From assembly GCA_020344415.1 (NCBI GenBank), contig CP070825.1, positions 2,581,105 through 2,645,104 of the forward strand: a stretch of 64,000 nt of DNA. The letters run 5' to 3'. Made by a program: the position numbers and the translations under genes. Shown here piece by piece: positions 16,382 through 25,879 of the stretch. This DNA is from Candidatus Aminicenantota bacterium. GTDB taxonomy: Bacteria; Acidobacteriota; Aminicenantia; Aminicenantales; Aminicenantaceae. How positions within the stretch are numbered: position 1 is the stretch's first letter; every line of letters begins with the position of its first letter. Under the pieces are notes generated by a model. The model made no database searches, had not been told where the DNA came from, and worked only from the letters and a program-made list of their open reading frames with translations.

Positions 16382-18520
16382 ATGAACAGCACAAACGAAA
16401 AAATCACAAAAAAACTCAACTCGATTTTCTACCCAAAATCTATAGCTATCATCGGGGCTTCAAGACAACCAGGAAGTGTAGGGCATTCACTCTTGGCAAA
16501 TCTCATCGACAGCCGATTCCAGGGAATCCTCTATCCAGTCAATCCCAAAGCAACCGGCATCCTCGGAATAAAATCCTACCCAACAGTGATGGATATTCCC
16601 GATATTGTAGACCTCGCCATCCTCATCGTTCCTTCTAAAATTATCCCGAGTGTTTTAGAGGAGTGTGGAAAAACAGGCGTCAGTGGAGCCATAGTTATAT
16701 CAGCCGGGTTTAAGGAAATCGGAGGTGAAGGAATAGAATTAGAGAAAAAGGTCCAAAAGATCATTCAAAAATATGATATATCGCTGGTCGGGCCGAACTG
16801 CTTAGGAGTTATTAATACTGATTCCATATCATCCATGAATGCGACATTCGGTACTCAAATGTCAAAAGAGGGAAATATCTCTTTTATCTCCCAAAGCGGC
16901 GCACTGTGTGTGGCTGTGCTCGATTATGCTAAAGAAGCAAACATCGGCTTCTCTAAGTTTATCAGCATGGGAAACAAGGCTGGGCTAACTGAGAATGAGC
17001 TTTTACTCTATTTAAAGAATGATCCCAAAACAGATGTGATCCTCATGTACCTAGAAGACCTTGCCAACGGAAGAGAATTCATGAAAATAGCCAGGGAAAC
17101 TACAAGCAACCTCTCACACCCTAAGCCGATCATTGCTCTTAAAGCAGGACGTACTCTTTTGGGAGCCAAAGCGGCTTCCTCTCACACCGGCTCCCTCGCA
17201 GGCTCAGATAGGGTCTATGATGCCATCTTTAGCCAGTGTGGTGTCCTGAGGGGAGAGACGCTGGAGGAAATCTTTGATTACGTCAAGGCTTTTTCTAGTC
17301 AACCTTTACCCCAGGGGAAAAATGTAGCTATCATAACCAATTCTGGTGGCCCAGGAATATTAGCCACCGATTCCTGTATCCAGCATGGATTGAACATTGC
17401 TCCATTAAGCCGGAATACGGTCAAGAGCTTAAAGAAAATTCTCCCTCCCACGGCCAGTTTAAATAATCCTGTGGACTTGATCGCAGAAGCTCAGAGTGAA
17501 CAGTATGAAGGAACCGTGAGAGAAATATTGAAGGACAAGAATGTCCATTCTTCTATTATAATCGTTACTCCTACGACTTTTACAAAAGTTGAAAAGATTG
17601 CTGAAGCCATTGTTAAAACATCCAAGAAATTCCAAAAGCCAGTCCTGTGCTGCTTTTTAGGAATCTACGATGTCTCGGGCGGAATCGAAATCCTCGAAGA
17701 AAACGGAATCCCAGCTTACAGATTTCCGGAATCAGCAGCTAGGGTTCTCTCTGAGATGACTCATTTTACTTGGTGGCTAAGTCGCCCCCAGACCGGCGTA
17801 AAAAAATTCAAAGTGAATAAAGCTAAAGCCGAAGCCGTCATCGACTCAGTTAAAAAAGAGGGACGCCATTTTCTGCTGGAACACGAATCTTACGAGGTGT
17901 TAAAAGCCTATAAATTCCCTGTGATCAAATCTTTTTTGGCTGAAAACGAAAGCCAGGCTGTTGAAGCAACGGATAAGATTGGTTTTCCTGTCGTCCTGAA
18001 AATTTCCTCTCCGGATATCATTCATAAATTCGATTTTGGGGGAGTTAAACTCAATTTAAGAAATAAAACTGAGGTTCGCAAGGCCTATCACGAAATCCTT
18101 GAAAAAATTCTAGCCAAGAAACCTGATGCAGATGTCAGGGGTATGATAGTTGAAGAAATGGCTCCTCAGGGAAAAGAGATTATCTTGGGAATGAACAGAG
18201 ACCTCCAGTTCGGTCCCATCCTGATGTTCGGTATGGGAGGAATCTATGTCGAAGCCCTGGAAGATGTGACCTTCAGGCTTGCTCCTATTCGTGAGCTCAC
18301 AGCAAAAATAATGATCACAAGCACAAAAACCTATAAAATTTTGGAAGGCTTCAGAGGAGAACCGGCTTATGACATAGATGCGATTGCCGAGTGTTTGAAA
18401 AAACTTTCTCAACTCGTGATTGATTTCGATGACATAAGGGAGCTGGATTTAAACCCTCTTATAGTCTATAAGAAAGGAAAAGGCTGCTCCATCGTTGATG
18501 CCCGGATCATCTTAGGCTAA
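16382..18520 (+). CDS. ADP-forming acyl-CoA (acetate-CoA) synthetase, fused alpha and beta subunits
   Basis: Makes ATP from ADP and phosphate while releasing an organic acid from its CoA thioester, the energy-conserving end step of peptide and amino-acid fermentation. The 712-residue chain has the CoA-binding domain first (YPKSIAIIGASRQPGSVG, about 18-35), two ligase-CoA domains with SLVGPNCLGV and FISQSGALC, the phosphohistidine motif SSHTGSLAGSD (His near 268) and the C-terminal ATP-grasp domain (about 490-712, with IVEEMAPQGKEIILGMNRD). This is the single-chain alpha-beta order. Likely substrates are acetyl-CoA or branched or aryl acyl-CoAs; sequence alone does not decide. Confidence 0.92.
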   Translation: MNSTNEKITKKLNSIFYPKSIAIIGASRQPGSVGHSLLANLIDSRFQGILYPVNPKATGILGIKSYPTVMDIPDIVDLAILIVPSKIIPSVLEECGKTGVSGAIVISAGFKEIGGEGIELEKKVQKIIQKYDISLVGPNCLGVINTDSISSMNATFGTQMSKEGNISFISQSGALCVAVLDYAKEANIGFSKFISMGNKAGLTENELLLYLKNDPKTDVILMYLEDLANGREFMKIARETTSNLSHPKPIIALKAGRTLLGAKAASSHTGSLAGSDRVYDAIFSQCGVLRGETLEEIFDYVKAFSSQPLPQGKNVAIITNSGGPGILATDSCIQHGLNIAPLSRNTVKSLKKILPPTASLNNPVDLIAEAQSEQYEGTVREILKDKNVHSSIIIVTPTTFTKVEKIAEAIVKTSKKFQKPVLCCFLGIYDVSGGIEILEENGIPAYRFPESAARVLSEMTHFTWWLSRPQTGVKKFKVNKAKAEAVIDSVKKEGRHFLLEHESYEVLKAYKFPVIKSFLAENESQAVEATDKIGFPVVLKISSPDIIHKFDFGGVKLNLRNKTEVRKAYHEILEKILAKKPDADVRGMIVEEMAPQGKEIILGMNRDLQFGPILMFGMGGIYVEALEDVTFRLAPIRELTAKIMITSTKTYKILEGFRGEPAYDIDAIAECLKKLSQLVIDFDDIRELDLNPLIVYKKGKGCSIVDARIILG

Positions 18521-18553
18521 ATTTTTATCTTCTAAATCCATACCTTCCCTTGC

Positions 18554-18559
18554 TATAAT
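18554..18559 (+). promoter_or_regulatory. -10 box upstream of the 18570 phosphodiesterase gene
   Basis: Perfect TATAAT ending 10 bases before the ATG at 18570. No convincing -35 hexamer lies at 17 bases (TCTAAA, 3 of 6). If used, the mRNA would be leaderless or nearly so. Confidence 0.4.
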
Positions 18560-18569
18560 AGGTGTTTCC

Positions 18570-19865
18570 ATGTCACTGTTCAAAAAAAGAAAAAAAACAA
18601 AAGTTTGCGTGATTGGCCTGGATGGTGTTCCCCATTCTCTCCTCATGGACCTTGCCCAAAAATGAATAATACCCGCTACATCAAAAGTGATTGAATCGGG
18701 CTGCCTTCACAAGATGAAAGCAAGCCTCCCTGAAATTTCCGCCGTGAGCTGGACAGATTTCATGACTGGATCAAATCCCGGTACCCATGGGATTTTTGGC
18801 TTCACAGATTTTAAGGAAGGCTCTTATGAATATTGTTACCCAAATTTTTCCAATTTAAAAATAAAGACTTTTTGGGACCACCTTGGAGAAGCGAGAAAAA
18901 AATGTATCATTATAAACCAGCCCTCAACCTACCCAGTCCGCAAAATCAACGGAACCCTGATATCAGGCTTTGTAGCCTTGGAGCTGGCAAAAGCCGTCTT
19001 TCCTCTCTTCCTCAAAGCCGGCCTTGAGAAGATAAGTTATTTACTCGATATTGACATTGTAAAATCAGGAAAAAATCCGGAAATCCTCTGGAAGGAGCTG
19101 GATAAAACCCTGAAAGGACGAGAGAAAGTCTTAGATTGGCTTTGGCACGAAGATTGGGACTATTTTGAATTTGTAATCACCGGGACTGACAGACTCCACC
19201 ACTTCTTATGGAACGCCTATGAAGACGAAACTAATATCTATCACAAGAATTTTCTCGATTATTATCGCCAGATCGATCGCCTGATAGAAAAGATCGTAAC
19301 CTCTTTTCAGGAATTAACGGGAGACAGCGAAAGTCTCTATCTTCTTTCAGACCATGGTTTTGTTGGTATCGAACAGGAAGTTTACCTAAACGCATGGCTA
19401 GAAAAGGAAGGATATTTGGGATTTAAAACCTCATCTCCAGAGAGCCTGACCGAAATCATCCCTTCTTCAAAGGCTTTTGCTCTAGACCCAAATCGTATTT
19501 ACCTCAACTTAAGAGACAAATTTCCTCTGGGCTGTGTTGACCAATCAGCAAAGAAATCGCTCAAAGAAGAAATCGCTCATAAATTGGAAGGTCTGGAATA
19601 TGAAGGAAAAAAAGTTGTAAAGTGTGTCTTTGATGTCGAGGAGGTCTACTCAGGTCCCCATCTTCATCTGGGGCCGGACTTAATCGCCCTCTCTGAGTAC
19701 GGATTTGATATGAAAGGATCTGTAAAGAAAAAAGAGGTCTTTGGCCACTCAAAATTCCAAGGAATGCATACATGGGACGATGCTTTTTTCTGGGCAAAAG
19801 AAGAATGTGGCCCAGACCTCGCAATCTCTGATTTATCAAAAATAATCCTGGAGAGTTTTAAATGA
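18570..19865 (+). pseudogene. Alkaline-phosphatase-superfamily hydrolase (type I phosphodiesterase-like), interrupted by in-frame TGA
   Basis: Reading from ATG 18570 gives a Lys-rich start then VCVIGLDGVPHSLLMDLAQK and a TGA at 18663-18665; the same frame continues without another stop to 19865. The part before the TGA carries the first metal-binding Asp (GLDGV), and the part after has the nucleophile region AVSWTDFMTGSNPGTHGIFGF, a SDHGF metal pair and MHTWDD near the end. Relatives have Gly at the TGA position, so a GGA-to-TGA change is the simplest explanation. Re-initiation at GTG 18687 would make a 392-residue product lacking the first metal ligand, presumably inactive. The start of the next gene overlaps the stop (ATGA). 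Confidence 0.75.
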
Positions 19866-21976
19866 TAAAAAAAGTAGCCTGTCCCCTTTTACTATTTCTC
19901 ATGCTCGCACTTCCGCTAAAAGCCTATGTAGGACCAGGGGCAGGTTTTGCATTTCTCTCTTCTTTTCTTGTGATTCTCATTACTTTCTTCCTTGCATTAT
20001 TTTCCTTGCTCACCTGGCCTTTCCGATTCCTCTTACGGATTATCAAAGGACAAAGGGCATATAAGAAAAGCATCATCCATAAACTTATTATCCTCGGCCT
20101 GGACGGCATGGAGCCTACCCTTGTTGAAAAGTATATGGCTGAGGGCAAACTTCCGAATTTTTCCAAGGTGAAAAAACAAGGCTCATACGCAAGACTTAAG
20201 ACAACAACACCTGCCATATCACCTGTAGCCTGGTCCTCCTTCATGACAGGTGCTAATCCTTCAAAACACAATATTTTTGATTTTCTGAGCCGTGACCCAA
20301 AGACATACCTTCCCGATCTATCTTCTGCCCGCATCGGGAAGCCCAAAAGAATCCTATCACTCGGAAAATACAACATCCCCTTTTCAAAGCCGGAAATAAA
20401 AATTCTGCGAAAAAGCATTCCTTTCTGGAAGATCCTGGGAAAAGCAGGCATTTTCAGTACGATTCTCAGAGTCCCGATCACCTTCCCGCCCGAGAAATTC
20501 TCAGGACACCTCCTCTCTGGCATGTGTGCGCCTGATTTAAAGGGCAGCCAAGGCACCTTCTCTTTCTACACTTCAGATAATGAAAAAATAAGAAAACGAG
20601 AAGGAGGAATGAACATTCCAGTGACAATAAATGAAGACAGGATTGAAACATATATCTCGGGACCAGAAAATACACTTCTCAAAGAGGCCAAAGAACTTCA
20701 ACTTCCCCTTAATATCAGCCTTGATAAAGATAGAAACGAGGCTCTTATTGAGATCTCTGGTCAAAAATTTAAGCTTAAACAGCAAAACTACTCTGATTGG
20801 ATCAGGCTGACTTTACGGCCTGGGTTGGGGATGAAAATAAGAGCAATCTGCAGGTTTTATATATCCCAGATTCAGCCCCATTTCGAAATGTATATCACAC
20901 CACTGAATATTGACCCTGAAAAACCAGCCCTTCCCCTTTCCCATCCCTTTATCTTTTCTATCTATCTCGCAAAGCTTTTTGGAAGCTTCATCACCCTCGG
21001 AGAAGCCAACGACACCTGGGCTCTTAACGAGGGAGTCCTCAGCGAGGAAGCCTTTTTAGAGCTCACATATTCAAACCACAAAGAGTGGGAAAATATGCTT
21101 TTTAATGCCATGGGCAAAACAAAAAAAGGGGTAGTGGCCTGTGTATTTGAGACTACAGACAGCATTCAGCATATGTTCTGGCGATATCTGGATGATGATC
21201 ATCCGGCGCTCGAAAGAAGCCACGCTGAAATGAGCGATAAAATTATCGAAGACCTCTATCAAAAAATGGATGAACTTGTGGGGAAAGTTTTGGAAAAAAT
21301 GGATAAGCGAAGCATTCTGATTATCATGTCTGATCACGGATTTAAATCCTTCCGGCGGTGTGTGAATCTCAACTCCTGGCTTTACCTAAATGGCTATCTC
21401 AGCCTTAAAGAAGGCAGGAAAGAAAGCGAAGAGTGGTTCAAGGATGTGGATTGGGAAAAAAGCAAGGCTTATGCTTTAGGCCTAGGAGGAATCTATATAA
21501 ATCAAAAAGAAAGAGAAGCAAAGGGTTTGATTAATCCTGGTGAAGAATCGAAATCCTTAAAGCAGGAAATTATCCAAAAGCTAAATGGGCTTAGAGATGA
21601 AGAAGAAAGCAAAGTTGCGATCAATAAGGTGTTTGACCGAGATGAACTCCCTTCTGGCCCTTACAAGGAAAACTGCCCTGACCTCATCGTCGGATATAAT
21701 GACGGATACCGAATATCTTGGGACTCAGTGACAGGAAAAGTCAATAACATCGTTTTTGAAGACAACAGAAAGGCCTGGAGTGGAGACCATTGTATCGATC
21801 CTCGGATCGTTCCGGGAATTTTTCTCTGTAACCAAAAAATAAACACAGAGACCCCCTCCATTACAGATATTGCCCCCACTGCACTCGAATTATTCGGTCT
21901 TCAACCGCCCTCTCACATGGACGGCCATGCACTGATAGACACAGAAAATCTTTCTTCAGGTAAGAATAAAAAATAA
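19862..21976 (+). CDS. Membrane-anchored alkaline-phosphatase-superfamily phosphodiesterase
   Basis: The 704-residue protein starts with a signal-like segment and a second long hydrophobic helix (about 25-60) followed by basic residues, so the catalytic part may be anchored in the membrane. From residue ~78 it has IILGLDGMEPTL (metal Asp), ISPVAWSSFMTGANPSKHNIFDF (about 118-140; nucleophile Ser/Thr region), SDHGFKSFRR (about 488-497) and WSGDHCIDP (about 639-647), the ordered metal ligands of type I phosphodiesterase/nucleotide pyrophosphatase enzymes. Its ATG overlaps the previous stop by four bases. The third enzyme of the set follows after 40 bases and is its close paralogue. The substrate is unknown; nucleotide-sugar or phospholipid head groups are possible. 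Confidence 0.85.
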   Translation: MIKKVACPLLLFLMLALPLKAYVGPGAGFAFLSSFLVILITFFLALFSLLTWPFRFLLRIIKGQRAYKKSIIHKLIILGLDGMEPTLVEKYMAEGKLPNFSKVKKQGSYARLKTTTPAISPVAWSSFMTGANPSKHNIFDFLSRDPKTYLPDLSSARIGKPKRILSLGKYNIPFSKPEIKILRKSIPFWKILGKAGIFSTILRVPITFPPEKFSGHLLSGMCAPDLKGSQGTFSFYTSDNEKIRKREGGMNIPVTINEDRIETYISGPENTLLKEAKELQLPLNISLDKDRNEALIEISGQKFKLKQQNYSDWIRLTLRPGLGMKIRAICRFYISQIQPHFEMYITPLNIDPEKPALPLSHPFIFSIYLAKLFGSFITLGEANDTWALNEGVLSEEAFLELTYSNHKEWENMLFNAMGKTKKGVVACVFETTDSIQHMFWRYLDDDHPALERSHAEMSDKIIEDLYQKMDELVGKVLEKMDKRSILIIMSDHGFKSFRRCVNLNSWLYLNGYLSLKEGRKESEEWFKDVDWEKSKAYALGLGGIYINQKEREAKGLINPGEESKSLKQEIIQKLNGLRDEEESKVAINKVFDRDELPSGPYKENCPDLIVGYNDGYRISWDSVTGKVNNIVFEDNRKAWSGDHCIDPRIVPGIFLCNQKINTETPSITDIAPTALELFGLQPPSHMDGHALIDTENLSSGKNKK

Positions 21977-22016
21977 AAATTGTATGTTATATAATAGATG
22001 CTAAGGATAACCGAGA

Positions 22017-24002
22017 ATGAAACACATAAATCGTAGAGAATTCATCAAATTGGGATTGAGCGCCGGCTCTTTACTCGCTCTGGGAAATAATTCAGGCCTC
22101 GTTAAAAAAGTTTTTGGAAAAACAAATACGCCAAAAAAAGTCCTGGTTCTCGGATTTGACGGGGTGGATGCTCATCTCCTTGAAGTCTGGATGAACCAGG
22201 GAAAACTGCCTAATTTTCAGCGCTTAAGGAGCACAGGAAGCTTCCTACCGCTTCGATCGAGCATTCCAGCCCAAAGCCCAGTTGCCTGGTCCAATTTTAT
22301 AACCGGAACAGATCCCGGCGGCCATGGGATTTTCGACTTTCTCCATAGAGACCCAGAAAGCTATTTTCCAGAGTTTTCTGCCTCCCGGACAGAAGAGGCA
22401 AAAAAAACGATTTCAATCGGCGATCTTGTTCTTCCTCTCTCTGGCGGAGACATCAAAAATCTGCGTAAAGGGAAAGCTTTCTGGCAGATCCTGGAAGATT
22501 ATGATATACCGGCTTCTATCTTCAAAATGCCTGCCAATTATCCGCCTGTGCCCACGAAACAGAGATCTCTTTCTGGGTGGGGAACACCTGATATCCTCGG
22601 AACAAACGGGATTTGTCATTATTACACAACCGAATCTACAAGGATCAACGAAGATATCGGTGGAGCAAGGGTTCTTCCAATCACAGTGAATGATAATAAA
22701 GTGGAAGCAAAGCTGCCTGGTCCGATCAATACCTTTAAAAAAGACAGGCCTGATTCAACCATCGATTTCAAAGTTTTTATCGACCCTGTGAATCCTTTAG
22801 CAAAAATAGTCATCCAGGATCAGGAATTTATCCTCAAAGAAGGAGAATGGAGCGACTGGAAAGGCATCAGTTTCGGGATGATACCCACGCAGAGCGCAAA
22901 AGGAATTTGCAAATTCCTCCTCAAACAGGTTCGACCTGAATTTAAGCTCTATGTTTCGCCTTTGAATATAGATCCTGACAATCCTCTCTGGTCCATCTCT
23001 ACTCCTAAGAGCTACGTAGAAGAGCTGGCAAAGGAATTCGGCCCTTTTTACACGAAAGGCCTTCCTGCTGATTTTAACTCCTTGAATCATGGCATTTTAG
23101 ATGAAGGGGAATTTCTTGAACAGGATGACATGGTATTAAGAGAGAGGAATGAGATGTTGGACTATGAACTATCTAGGTTCGATTCCGGCCTTCTTTTCTA
23201 CTATCTCTCCAGTACCGATCAGAGGAGCCACATGTTCTGGCGTTTTCTTGACAAAGAGTATCCTTCATACGACGCTAAATTGGCCTTGAAATACGGAAAC
23301 GCCATCGAAAATATTTATGTTGAGGCGGATAAAATGCTGGCGAGGGCTATGGAAAAAGCAGACAAAGATACTATCCTGATAGTCATGTCCGACCACGGCT
23401 TTACCTCATTCCGACGCCAATTCCATCTCAACACTTGGCTAAAAGAAAATGGATACCATTCTCTTATAAACGAGTGGAAGCAGGGCCAAAGCGATGTTTT
23501 CCTGAACACGAACTGGTCGAGGACCAAAGCCTATGCTCTGGGTTTAAATGGTCTTTATATTAACCAAAAGGGAAGAGAAGGGGAAGGAATTGTCGAGCCA
23601 GGAGCTGAAAAGGAGGCTCTTGTTCGCGAAATCGCAGAGAAACTGGAAAATTTCCGAGACTCAAAAACTGGAGAAAAACCTGTTCTTCATGCATATGTTT
23701 CCAAAGACATCTTTCACGGACCCTATGTGGAAGACGCGCCAGAAATCATTGTAGGATACAACTCCGGATACCGCGGCTCTTGGGCTACGCCTTTAGGAAG
23801 AATCCCCAAAAAGATACTTGAAGACAACACAGATAAATGGAGCGGAGACCATTGTGTCTCTCCTGAAGTTACACCAGGCGTTTTCCTCGCCAACCAAAAG
23901 GCCAAGATCCAATCCCCTGCCCTCTACGATGTAACAGCTACTATCCTTAAGATTTTCGGCATAGGCCAACCAAGCGAAATGAAGGGAAAACCGATATTTT
24001 AA
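22017..24002 (+). CDS. Tat-exported alkaline-phosphatase-superfamily phosphodiesterase
   Basis: The 661-residue paralogue of the preceding enzyme has instead a twin-arginine-like signal NRREFIKLG (5-13) and hydrophobic stretch. The catalytic domain repeats the motifs VLGFDGVDAHLLE (about 43-55), QSPVAWSNFITGTDPGGHGIFDF (about 84-106), SDHGFTSFRR (about 460-469) and WSGDHCVSP (about 607-615). Its ending LKIFGIGQPSEMKGKPIF is also shared with relatives. A weak AAGGATAA ribosome site precedes the ATG. Tat export suggests metals are loaded in the cytoplasm. The three enzymes thus differ mainly in how they reach the envelope: none/cytoplasmic, membrane anchor, Tat. Confidence 0.87.
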   Translation: MKHINRREFIKLGLSAGSLLALGNNSGLVKKVFGKTNTPKKVLVLGFDGVDAHLLEVWMNQGKLPNFQRLRSTGSFLPLRSSIPAQSPVAWSNFITGTDPGGHGIFDFLHRDPESYFPEFSASRTEEAKKTISIGDLVLPLSGGDIKNLRKGKAFWQILEDYDIPASIFKMPANYPPVPTKQRSLSGWGTPDILGTNGICHYYTTESTRINEDIGGARVLPITVNDNKVEAKLPGPINTFKKDRPDSTIDFKVFIDPVNPLAKIVIQDQEFILKEGEWSDWKGISFGMIPTQSAKGICKFLLKQVRPEFKLYVSPLNIDPDNPLWSISTPKSYVEELAKEFGPFYTKGLPADFNSLNHGILDEGEFLEQDDMVLRERNEMLDYELSRFDSGLLFYYLSSTDQRSHMFWRFLDKEYPSYDAKLALKYGNAIENIYVEADKMLARAMEKADKDTILIVMSDHGFTSFRRQFHLNTWLKENGYHSLINEWKQGQSDVFLNTNWSRTKAYALGLNGLYINQKGREGEGIVEPGAEKEALVREIAEKLENFRDSKTGEKPVLHAYVSKDIFHGPYVEDAPEIIVGYNSGYRGSWATPLGRIPKKILEDNTDKWSGDHCVSPEVTPGVFLANQKAKIQSPALYDVTATILKIFGIGQPSEMKGKPIF

Positions 24003-24017
24003 TCCGAGGTGATTCAC

Positions 24018-24209
24018 ATGGGAAAAGCAAAAATAAAACTGGACAAAGATTTAATGGATAAGGTTAAAAAATACGCTGAAATGTCAGGCTACTCCTCCCC
24101 TGAGGAGTTTATAGCTCACTGCCTGGAGAAAGAGATCTCGAAACTGGAAGAATCAGATTCTGAGGAGGAAATAAAGAAAAAGCTCAAAGGACTGGGCTAC
24201 ATATCGTAA
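24018..24209 (+). CDS. Small ribbon-helix-helix-like protein
   Basis: The 63-residue protein begins MGKAKIKLDKDLMDKVKKYAEMSGY, the strand-helix-helix pattern of CopG/MetJ-type DNA-binding proteins (beta strand IKLD, then two helices), with an acidic linker and a final KLKGLGYIS. GAGGTG (24004-24009) is spaced 8 bases before ATG 24018, so this start is preferred over the GTG at 24009. It follows the third phosphodiesterase by 15 bases and so belongs to that operon. It could be a local autoregulator, but such proteins also act as antitoxins; no toxin gene is adjacent. The tail KGLGYIS resembles C-termini of sulfatase-family proteins, which may be coincidence. Confidence 0.65.
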   Translation: MGKAKIKLDKDLMDKVKKYAEMSGYSSPEEFIAHCLEKEISKLEESDSEEEIKKKLKGLGYIS

Positions 24210-24554
24210 CCTGAATTATTCATAAAAAATGCCGATGCTTTATATAATTACAGAAATATCAGGAAGTTATCCTGTTATTGCTGTAAATCCAGATAAATTC
24301 TTTTTCGAAAACAGGTTTTTTATATTAATCGGCATTTTTTCCCTTATGGCGAGCCGATCTCACCGCATCTGCTTCGTTACAGCGCATTCGCGGTGGAAGA
24401 ACCACGGCTTCATGCGCTGTGCCTTGCATCTGCGACAACCTCGACTCGTGAATAATCCATGTTCACCTGAATTATTCATAAAAAATGCCGCTACTTTATA
24501 CAATTACAGAAGCAAATGGCGAATAACCCAGGTTAAATAAAATAAGAAAATAAG
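24209..24554. repeat. Palindromic repeat block with two 46-base direct repeats
   Basis: No gene. Direct repeats begin ACCTGAATTATTCATAAAAA at 24209 and 24465 and run on through TGCCG and TTTATAYAATTACAGAA with about five mismatches. Between them are a hairpin TTACAGAAATATCAGG/CCTGTTATTGCTGTAA (24248-24286), a GC-richer hairpin CAGCGCAT/ATGCGCTG (24380-24419) and GTGAATAATCCATG. The block begins at the last base of the RHH stop codon. The same units recur at 44351-44390, 54894-54997 and 61411-61448. It may act as a transcript terminator or processing site; this is inference. Confidence 0.75.
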
Positions 24555-25382
24555 ATGTGGATTTTTAATTCCGTATTCGGCAAGCTTTTCGACCTCATCT
24601 TTCTTCCTTTCCGCAATATGAGCCCCTGGATTGGCATGGTCCTTACCTCCCTCTTAACAGGATTTTTGATGCTTCTTGTCTTCCGTTTCACTTCGAATCA
24701 AAAAGGGATTAGGAAAGCCAAGAATAGGATAAAAGCTCATCTGCTCGAGTTTCGCCTGTTCAAGGACAGCTTGAGTATCTCTCTGAAGGCCCAAGGAAAT
24801 ATTCTTCGCAACAACTTAAAATATCTCCGCTATTACGGAAAACCCATGCTAATCATGATCATCCCTCTCATTCTCATTCTATTTCAGCTCAACCTGTGGT
24901 TCGGTTACCAGTCTTTAACGCCCGGAGAAGCAGCCATTTTGAGAGTCGAGCTGGAAGAGGGAATCGATCTTCTCAATATGGAATTCAAGATCGAATCCTC
25001 AACAGGATTTGATATTGAAACGCCTCCTCTGAGGATCGTAGAAGAAAGGGAGATAAACTGGCGGCTTCGGGCGAGAGAAAAGGGTATTCATGATTTGATC
25101 TTAGTAGCCGACGGTCATAGAATCACGAAAAAAGTGGCCGTTGCCCAGAATTTACTGAGTAAGATTTCTCCTCTGAGAGCTAGGCGAAACTTTATCAATG
25201 AGTTACTCAATCCTGGAGAATCGCCCCTATCAGGAGACCTTCCCTTCAAGGTCATAGAAGTGAAATACCCAGCTAAAAACATGAATCTCTTTGGCTGGTA
25301 CATTCACTGGCTCATCATCTATGTCGCTTTAGCTGTAATTTTTAGCTTTGCTTTCAAAGGAGTTTTTAAAGTCGAGATCTAA
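24555..25382 (+). CDS. Three-TM membrane protein, possible distant YidC/DUF106-like
   Basis: Unrecognised 275-residue protein. Hydrophobic helices are at about 25-43, 95-113 and 250-270. Between the first two is a basic, helical stretch (about 50-90; KAKNRIKAHLLEFRLFKDSL), and between the second and third a mainly beta region (about 115-245). A helix, cytoplasmic coiled-coil and PMLIMIIPLILI helix resemble the Oxa1/YidC-superfamily DUF106 layout, but I cannot confirm homology. No good ribosome site is seen. It is convergent with the receiver-domain gene (4-base overlap of the 3' ends). Context gives no further clue. Confidence 0.6.
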   Translation: MWIFNSVFGKLFDLIFLPFRNMSPWIGMVLTSLLTGFLMLLVFRFTSNQKGIRKAKNRIKAHLLEFRLFKDSLSISLKAQGNILRNNLKYLRYYGKPMLIMIIPLILILFQLNLWFGYQSLTPGEAAILRVELEEGIDLLNMEFKIESSTGFDIETPPLRIVEEREINWRLRAREKGIHDLILVADGHRITKKVAVAQNLLSKISPLRARRNFINELLNPGESPLSGDLPFKVIEVKYPAKNMNLFGWYIHWLIIYVALAVIFSFAFKGVFKVEI

Positions 25383-25798
25383 TCCACCTCGTAAAAATCG
25401 GGCGCTTTATCTAGGTCTTTCTCCTTTTTCATGCCCAGCAATTTATCGATCAGATCCTTCAACTGCTTCAAATCAATGGGTTTCTTAATAAAATCATCAG
25501 CATTACTTCCTTCCATATCATCCCTGAAAGTAGTTTTTCCATAGAGACCGCTCATCAACACGACCCTGACATTTTCTAGATCAGGATCATCTTTGACTTT
25601 TCTGCATAGATCTAATCCATGAATCTTGGGTATCAACATATCGGTAATCAAAATGTCTGGCTTCTCCTTTTTTACTAGATCAAAGCCTTGAGAACCATCT
25701 GTGGCACAAAATACATGAAATTTGTGTTTTTTTAGATAAGCCTTGAGCAACTTAAGGATTGCTTTGTCATCATCGACTACAACAATCTTCTTGCTCAT
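25379..25798 (-). CDS. Single-domain response regulator (CheY-like receiver)
   Basis: Cytoplasmic phosphoacceptor of about 139 residues: acidic pair in VVVDDD (about 5-10), phosphorylation Asp in ILITDMLIPKIHG, the Ser switch residue in VVLMSGLYG and the Lys in DFIKKPID. A short acidic tail follows; there is no output domain. The ATG at 25798 is chosen: an upstream in-frame TTG at 25816 lies on the -10 box of a good promoter. The leader is about 10 bases and has no Shine-Dalgarno sequence. No histidine kinase is nearby, so its partner is unknown. Confidence 0.9.
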   Translation of the reverse strand: MSKKIVVVDDDKAILKLLKAYLKKHKFHVFCATDGSQGFDLVKKEKPDILITDMLIPKIHGLDLCRKVKDDPDLENVRVVLMSGLYGKTTFRDDMEGSNADDFIKKPIDLKQLKDLIDKLLGMKKEKDLDKAPDFYEVD

Positions 25799-25815
25799 TT
25801 GTTCGTTTGATTCCA

Positions 25816-25844
25816 AGTATAATTAATTTTTATGCTCCTGACAA
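25816..25844 (-). promoter_or_regulatory. Sigma-70-type promoter of the receiver gene
   Basis: On the minus strand TTGTCA (25839-25844, 5 of 6), 17-base spacer, TATACT (25816-25821, 5 of 6). The ATG lies 17 bases past the -10 box, giving a leader of roughly 10 bases. Confidence 0.7.
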
Positions 25845-25879
25845 ACTAAAACCCATGAAAAATTGCACCTAACAAATTA

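Noticed and set aside
18666..18700. Selenocysteine insertion (SECIS) after TGA 18663
   Set aside because: The CCCG/CGGG pairing nearby has a large unpaired loop, the expected residue is Gly rather than Cys, and no Sec genes are visible.
24229..24540. 103-codon plus-strand frame over the repeat block
   Set aside because: It runs across palindromes that recur at other sites, has no ribosome site and no family resemblance.
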